Notes under the pieces: model-generated
The model's database searches: none
What the model was told of the DNA's origin: nothing
The model's input: the letters and a program-made list of their open reading frames with translations, nothing else
Shown: positions 59,692 to 64,000 of the stretch, piece by piece
Layout: the number at the start of each line of letters is the position of its first letter
Numbering within the stretch: the stretch's first letter is position 1
Assembly: GCF_033958435.1 (NCBI RefSeq)
Contig: NC_134138.1
Coordinates: 25,760,598 to 25,824,597 of the forward strand
Length of the DNA stretch: 64,000 nt
Source of the DNA: Carettochelys insculpta
Taxonomy: Eukaryota > Chordata > Testudines > Carettochelyidae
Direction of reading: 5' to 3'
Translations under genes and position numbers: made by a program

Positions 59692-60495
59692 CTACTTCCT
59701 CCTTCGAAATATCAGTCTCGCTGTCCATGCTTGGGGGGGGTATATCTCTTCCAATTCTTCAATCAGTCTCTCCGAGACACTTGGGTCCAACTGTGCTTTG
59801 TATAGATCAGTGCAATATCTTGTCCATTGCTGCACAGTCTTCTCCCTGTTCATGAGCACTTCTTCGTTCTCATCTTTGATCGCCATCTGCTTCGGTTGCC
59901 ATTTCCTATTAACATTCCTAATTGTCTCATACACCTTCCCAGTCTTACATTTGCCACAATACCTCTCGATATCTTCACATTGTTCCTCTAGCCATTTCTC
60001 CTTATCCTTTCTGGCTGCTTTCCTTACCTTATTGCATTTCATCCTATATTTCTGTTCTGCCATCTCAGAAACATCTCTTCTGATCTTCAATGCTCTTTTC
60101 TCCTGAGCTAACTTCAGTGTCTTCTGGGTAATCCACTTCTTATTGACCTTTTCTTCTTCTGGAACAGTCTGCTCAATTGCCTCTTCTATAGCAATGGCTA
60201 TCCCTGCAACTCTCTTATCTAGGTCTTTCTCTGTGGCAATATTCTTAATCTTCTCTTCGAGCGCAGTTCTGTATGCATTCCCTGTTTCTTCCTCACATAG
60301 CTTCGCCACATCTCTTCTTTTCTTAAACTGTGTCTTACATTTTCTTTTGAGTTTTATTTTGATGTTTGTGATCACTAGACAGTGGTCTGAGTCTATATCC
60401 GCTCCTTGGAAAGTTCGGCACTGCTGTACTGATGTTATCCATCTTCTTCTTCTCAAAATTGTATCTATCATGTTCTTGGACTTCGCGTCATTCAA
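59692..60495 (-). pseudogene. Element B: endonuclease C-terminus and linker
   Basis: The 267-codon frame starts with MIDTILRRRRWITSVQQC and GADIDSDHCLV (the SDH motif), then a long basic linker including KWITQKTLKLAQEKRALKI and ending in KEW-like RCTDLYKAQ text. It is out of frame with the endonuclease N-terminal part (60505-60783), and a further shift separates it from the RT. Confidence 0.85.
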
Positions 60496-60504
60496 TCGCC
60501 ATGT

Positions 60505-61213
60505 TCACTTCCTACAGTCCTTTTGTTGGAATCTCGTGTTGCAAATCACCTTCTCATGCTCTGTAGCAAACTCTAACAGTTTCTCACCTCGTTCACTTCT
60601 TTCTCCATATCCCAACCTTCCCATGACTCTCTCCCAATGTTCATTATCTGTTCCAAACTTCGCATTCCAATCTCCTCCGATGAGCAACACATCTTTCTTC
60701 GGTATCTCCTCCACCGTCTTTGTCAAGTCTTTATAGAATAGCTCAATCTCTTCCTCCTTACTGTCCAACGTGGGTGCATACACCTGAATGACTGAGATGT
60801 TGAATGGTTTTGCTTTGAATCACGCGACCATCATTCTTGCACTCACCGGTTTGTATCCTAATAATGCTCTTCAGGCTGTTTTGCTAAGAAGGAATCCAAC
60901 TCCTGCTTCATGCTTTGTTTCATTTCCTGACCAAATGACTTCGCAACCACATCTCTCTCCTGATCCCATCCAACGCATCTCTGCCATTCCAAGTATATCA
61001 CTTCAGTATCTCTCCATCTCCTTCCAAAGCAGCTCTAATTTTCCAGTTGCCCAGTGTTCGGACATTCCATGTTCCAATGGATAGCACATGTGTTAGGTGT
61101 AATTTTCTTTCGGTAGCCAACTTATTGACCCAACCACTCGATTGGTATCGCGGATCTTGTTTATCCAGGCAACATCTAAGCTGGCATCTTTTAACACTTA
61201 GTTGTACTGGCAT
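60505..61213 (-). pseudogene. Element B: endonuclease N-terminal part, frameshifted
   Basis: The frame at 61213-60998 carries SIGTWNVRTLGNWKIR, the start of the endonuclease fold. The frame at 60783-60505 carries MYAPTLDSKEEEIELFYKDL and DVLLIGGDWNAKFG, with the catalytic D-x-N motif. The sequence between 60998 and 60783 shows further shifts and stops. Confidence 0.8.
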
Positions 61214-61343
61214 CAGATTTCATTCGTATTGTTGTTTGACGGTCAGTGCATCGACACACACCTGACCAACTCTCCTCTTTCATCCAGGCTTGGGACTGGC
61301 ATGGAGCTCTCAGTGCCTTCATGGCAGAATTAGAAACGCCATT

Positions 61344-61448
61344 GCCCATCTGAAAAGAGGAAAAGCACCTGGTCTAGACAACATTCCCGCAGAAGCAATC
61401 AAGGCAGATAGTGAGACATCAGGCAACATGATGTAAAAAGAAACCTAC
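61344..61448 (+). pseudogene. Element A: resumed + strand segment at the start of the RT region
   Basis: From 61344 the + strand reads AHLKRGKAPGLDNIPAEAIK then ADSETSGNMM, directly continuing the IRKAI of 58172. This is the lead-in to the RT in element A. It ends near 61433. A further 13-15 bases (aaaagaaacctac) of unclear origin lie before the outer duplication at 61449. Confidence 0.8.
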
Positions 61449-61461
61449 AATAATCTGCTAT

Positions 61462-62083
61462 GCAGCCACCGAAGACACTTGCTCATTCACTTCAAGTAGT
61501 AAGATCTTCTTTTGATGTTGAAGGTCCCAGATTCAATCCTCACTGACAACAGTGGCGTCTGCAGGCATTACATCTCTACAAACTTTGTCACTAAAACAAT
61601 ACTGTTGCATAGCTCATTTGTTAATCTTGGTACTGTCTCTTATTTTCACAGGGTTTTTTAATCTTTGCATATCAACATCCAGACAGAGAAGAAGAGCTCT
61701 GCAATTTCATATCTACAGTAGTTGAATGCCAAAGAGTGACACAGTGTTTCATAAAAGAAAATATTCAGTTTCTCTCTCCCCGTCCTTCCTTTCTTCTTTT
61801 CACCCAATTCAGCCAGACCAGCATGCAGACTGGCCACCATTGTCCTCATTTGGATGGAATCAGAGTTTCTCAACTGTGAATAGTTCTATTTTGGCTTCAG
61901 TGGAAGAGGATTATGCTTTTAGAGCAGGTGGCTCTGACATCTATCCACAGTGGTGCCCCCACTAAGTTCTGAATTGGCATGGTGTGCAGAACAGTGTAAA
62001 CCAGGAGTTCAGTCAAGCACATGGATTGAGGGCTTGATTTTCTCACTTTTTTCTAATTAAAACAATATAATAATAACCTTATG
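61462..62083. other. Gene-free stretch, nothing recognised
   Basis: Nothing recognised by eye. Confidence 0.3.
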
Positions 62084-62091
62084 TTTTCAGA

Positions 62092-62420
62092 CAGGGGTCA
62101 GCAGTCCCCAGCACAGGTGCCAAGAGTGGCACGTGAGCCAATTTTCAATAGCACGTGAGGTGGGAACTCACCCCACTCCTCCTCCCCCAAGCAGCCAGGA
62201 GCTTGGTCAAAGCCATGCCACCTGTGGATTGACAAAAGACCAGCTAATGCTACTAACTACCACCTAAACAGCAAAGCTCTGCATCTTAATTTATTTATTA
62301 ATGACGATGCTGTAAGTAGGACTACAAGTAAGTTTAAAAGTATCACAGGCACTCAGACTGTGCATAGAGATCAAAAGGTCAAAGTTCAGCACTCCGCCTC
62401 GGAAAGGTTGGTGAGCCCTG
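62092..62420. mobile_element. hAT-like MITE, second copy of a pair, with 8-bp target duplication
   Basis: The ends caggggtcagcagtcccc and ggttggtgagccctg are inverted. The flanks ttttcaga (62084-62091) and ttttaaga (62421-62428) agree at 7 of 8 bases. It is homologous throughout to the copy at 52014. Confidence 0.85.
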
Positions 62421-62428
62421 TTTTAAGA

Positions 62429-63295
62429 TCAGGTGGCCCAGCTATTTTCAGCTCTGATGTAATTAACTAGTACAGTAGTCCTCTTGTCATGCCACATTGA
62501 GAACTCAGAAGCATTTGGCGTACCGTCTTTCTCATTTTAATCATAATGGGTTCTTACGTGGATACCATTCCTTAAATCACCCAGCATGTTATTTAATCAA
62601 TATGTCTTTATATTCAGCATTTATTATCCCTAAATATTAATATTTCAGAATCATTTTAAAATATATTATAGATTACATTTTAAAATACATACATACAGAT
62701 GTGCTTCAAAATGTGGACTAAATACAAAATAACTTACATGAAAGTGGAATGTATGTTGTATTAGATATTGTTTGTTTCTGTCTCTGTCCCATTCTAGAGC
62801 ACCGATCAGACTTGCATGAAAGAGTTGCCAAATAATCCTCATTAAGAGGATAAACATATTTTCAGTCACATATGTCTGACCGACTTAACTTACTTAGCTC
62901 AATACCGCAGTCAGAGATACCAAAATAACATACAGCTGGCAGTCTTTGTTCAACTACACTGAAATTAAGTTTAATGCCATTAAAAGGTAGCCTCACACTG
63001 CGGTAGGTTTAAGGTCATCTGCAAATCACTGTGGTGTTAATCACCCTTACTGGGCCTTACAAGAGTTGCATTGATTGTTATGTATATAGTTCCTCATTAT
63101 TCAAATACACATAATTTAAAACACACAAGCTGGCAGGTCTCAAGTTTGATTTCTATTGCCCTAGATTTATATGTAAAGTAGAAATGGCTGATAACCCTTT
63201 TCATGATTACAAATGTACTTCGCCCACAACTTGGTGTAAGAGAGATTTCAGAGAATCACATCTCACATGTTATCTTGCATCTACACAATCCACAC
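62429..63295. other. Gene-free AT-rich stretch, nothing recognised
   Basis: Nothing recognised by eye. Confidence 0.3.
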
Positions 63296-63296
63296 A

Positions 63297-63652
63297 ATAC
63301 AGCATCATAGGATTGCACAGAACTTTGAGAGGTCATGTAGTCCAGCCCCTACACTCATGGCAGGGCTCACTCCAAGACCAGCTCTGACAGGTGTGTATCT
63401 CACCTGCTCTTAAAAATCACTAGTGCTGGAGATTCTACAGCCTTCCTAGGCTGTGTATGCCACTGCTTAACTACACTGATAGTAAGGAAATTGGGTTTTT
63501 TGTTTGTTTTTTTTCTCATGTCCAGCCTAAACTGCCCTTGATGCAATTTAAGCCCATTACTTCTTGTCTTATCCTCTGAGATTAAGGTGTTTTTCTCTCT
63601 CCTTGTAATAACCTCGTATGTACTTGAAAACTATCATCATGTCCTCTCTCAG
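63297..63652 (-). mobile_element. CR1-family LINE 3' fragment
   Basis: agcatcataggattgcacag, aggtcatgtagtccagcccc, ctctccttgtaataacctcg-type text and tgcaatttaagcccattact follow the complement of the CR1 ORF2 tail and 3' end, parallel to 1305-1680. It is 5'-truncated at about 63652. No open frame is kept. Confidence 0.8.
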
Positions 63653-63670
63653 GCTATGTCTACACTAAAC

Positions 63671-63967
63671 TGAAACAAAAAGGCAATCTAGTAACACTTT
63701 AAAGACAAAAAATATATAATTTATTAGGTGATCAGCTTTCGTGGGACAGACCCACTTCTTCAGACCATAGCCATACCAGAACAGACTCAATATTTAAGGC
63801 ACAGAGAACCAATATTGAGTCTGTTCTGGTATGGCTATGGTCTGAAGAAGTCAGTCTGACCCATGAAAGCTCACCACCACAATACATTATTTTGTTAGTC
63901 TTTAAAGTGCAATTGGACTGCCTTTTCGTTTTGATAGAATATAGACTAACATGGCTTTCTCTCTGTT
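63671..63967. mobile_element. Foldback element with 12-bp target duplication
   Basis: The left arm starts tgaaacaaaaaggcaatcta and includes gggacagacccacttcttca. The right arm is ctgaagaagtcagtctgacc to ccttttcgttttgatagaat plus the tail tatagactaacatggctttc. The 12-mers tctacactaaac (63659-63670) and tctacactagac (63968-63979) agree at 11 of 12 bases. The target itself looks like the terminus of a GGCTATGTCTACACTA element starting at 63653. Confidence 0.85.
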
Positions 63968-64000
63968 TCTACACTAGACTAAGAAAGTCAACCACAGACA

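Larger units (their letters stand above)
58173..61327 (-). mobile_element. RTE-like retrotransposon B, nearly full length, inserted in A
   Basis: This is a 3,155-bp element on the - strand. It has a 5' leader with ggagctccatgccagtccca (about 61295-61314, - strand), an endonuclease, a linker, a reverse transcriptase, a C-terminal region and a (ATG)n 3' tail that appears as catcatcatcaccatcatca at 58173-58192. The length is close to that of a complete RTE element. It is flanked by a 16-bp imperfect duplication. The ORF is split into at least four frames. Sequence words differ enough from A to mark a different lineage. Confidence 0.88.
55328..61448. mobile_element. RTE-like retrotransposon A: 5'-inverted insertion, interrupted by a second element
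   Basis: Element A consists of a 3' segment on the - strand (55328-56743: RT and C-terminus, ending in a (GTA)n tail seen as actactactactac on the + strand at 55328-55343) and a 5' segment on the + strand (56744-58172 and 61344-61448: endonuclease, linker and the first residues of the RT region). The duplication aataagctgctat (55315-55327) and aataatctgctat (61449-61461), matching 12 of 13 bases, brackets the whole. The + segment stops inside the RT N-terminal region just where the - segment starts, so nearly the full protein is represented, once each side. This is the layout produced by twin priming. It is broken by frameshifts. Confidence 0.85.

Noticed and set aside
60143..60736. A 197-codon + strand frame
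   Set aside because: It is antisense to the endonuclease and linker of element B.
1..64000. Endogenous retrovirus
   Set aside because: I found no LTR pair, primer-binding site or gag/pol/env domain by eye; the RT signals all belong to non-LTR elements.

Overview
The window is vertebrate nuclear DNA, most probably from a turtle. The evidence is one spliced kelch-gene end, CR1 LINEs ending in the ATTCTATG octamer, a tRNA-derived SINE with a CR1-like tail, old MIR-type fragments, many non-autonomous hAT and pogo/Tigger-like elements, and dense foldback elements with GGCTAYGTCTACACTA-type ends, which I associate from memory with chelonian genomes. There is no bacterial-style gene packing, operon, CRISPR array, rRNA or functional tRNA. 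Most open frames in the window are chance frames or pieces of repeats.

Gene content is minimal. The last two coding exons of a kelch-repeat gene on the + strand (4254-4359 and 8486-8772) look like KLHL38. The 5' part, including the BTB domain, lies before position 1. A hAT-like element starts about 25 bp after the stop codon. The remaining 55 kb downstream contains no other cellular exon that I can support.

Repeat layout. At 1.3-3.1 kb there is a CR1 remnant and a TA-flanked pogo-like element. At 3.5-8.5 kb, mostly inside the kelch intron, are two foldback elements, a run of TIR elements (4.8-6.9 kb) and a pogo-like element (7.56-7.90 kb). At 16.1-17.1, 18.9-19.5, 20.2-21.8, 38.7, 40.1, 47.2-48.0, 48.0-48.7, 52.0 and 62.1 kb are hAT-like elements, several with recognisable 8-bp target-site duplications; the 47.2 kb copy keeps a fragment of transposase. 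At 22.95-23.4, 28.3-29.9 and 42.4-42.8 kb are long palindromic TIR elements, heavily nested at 28.3-29.9. At 37-38 kb are tRNA-SINE copies.

The most striking locus is 55.3-61.5 kb. An RTE-like non-LTR retrotransposon (A) is split: its 3' half (reverse transcriptase) is on the - strand at 55328-56743, and its 5' half (endonuclease and linker) is inverted on the + strand from 56744. Its + half is interrupted at 58173-61327 by a second, nearly full-length RTE-like element (B) on the - strand, flanked by a 16-bp imperfect duplication. A resumes for about 90 bp at 61344 and the whole composite is bracketed by a 13-bp duplication. This fits a twin-primed 5' inversion of A followed by insertion of B. 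Both elements are broken by frameshifts, and B also has a substitution in the reverse transcriptase active site.

I did not find a convincing undescribed functional system. The best candidates for new description are the nested RTE pair and a family of foldback elements with 8-12 bp target duplications.
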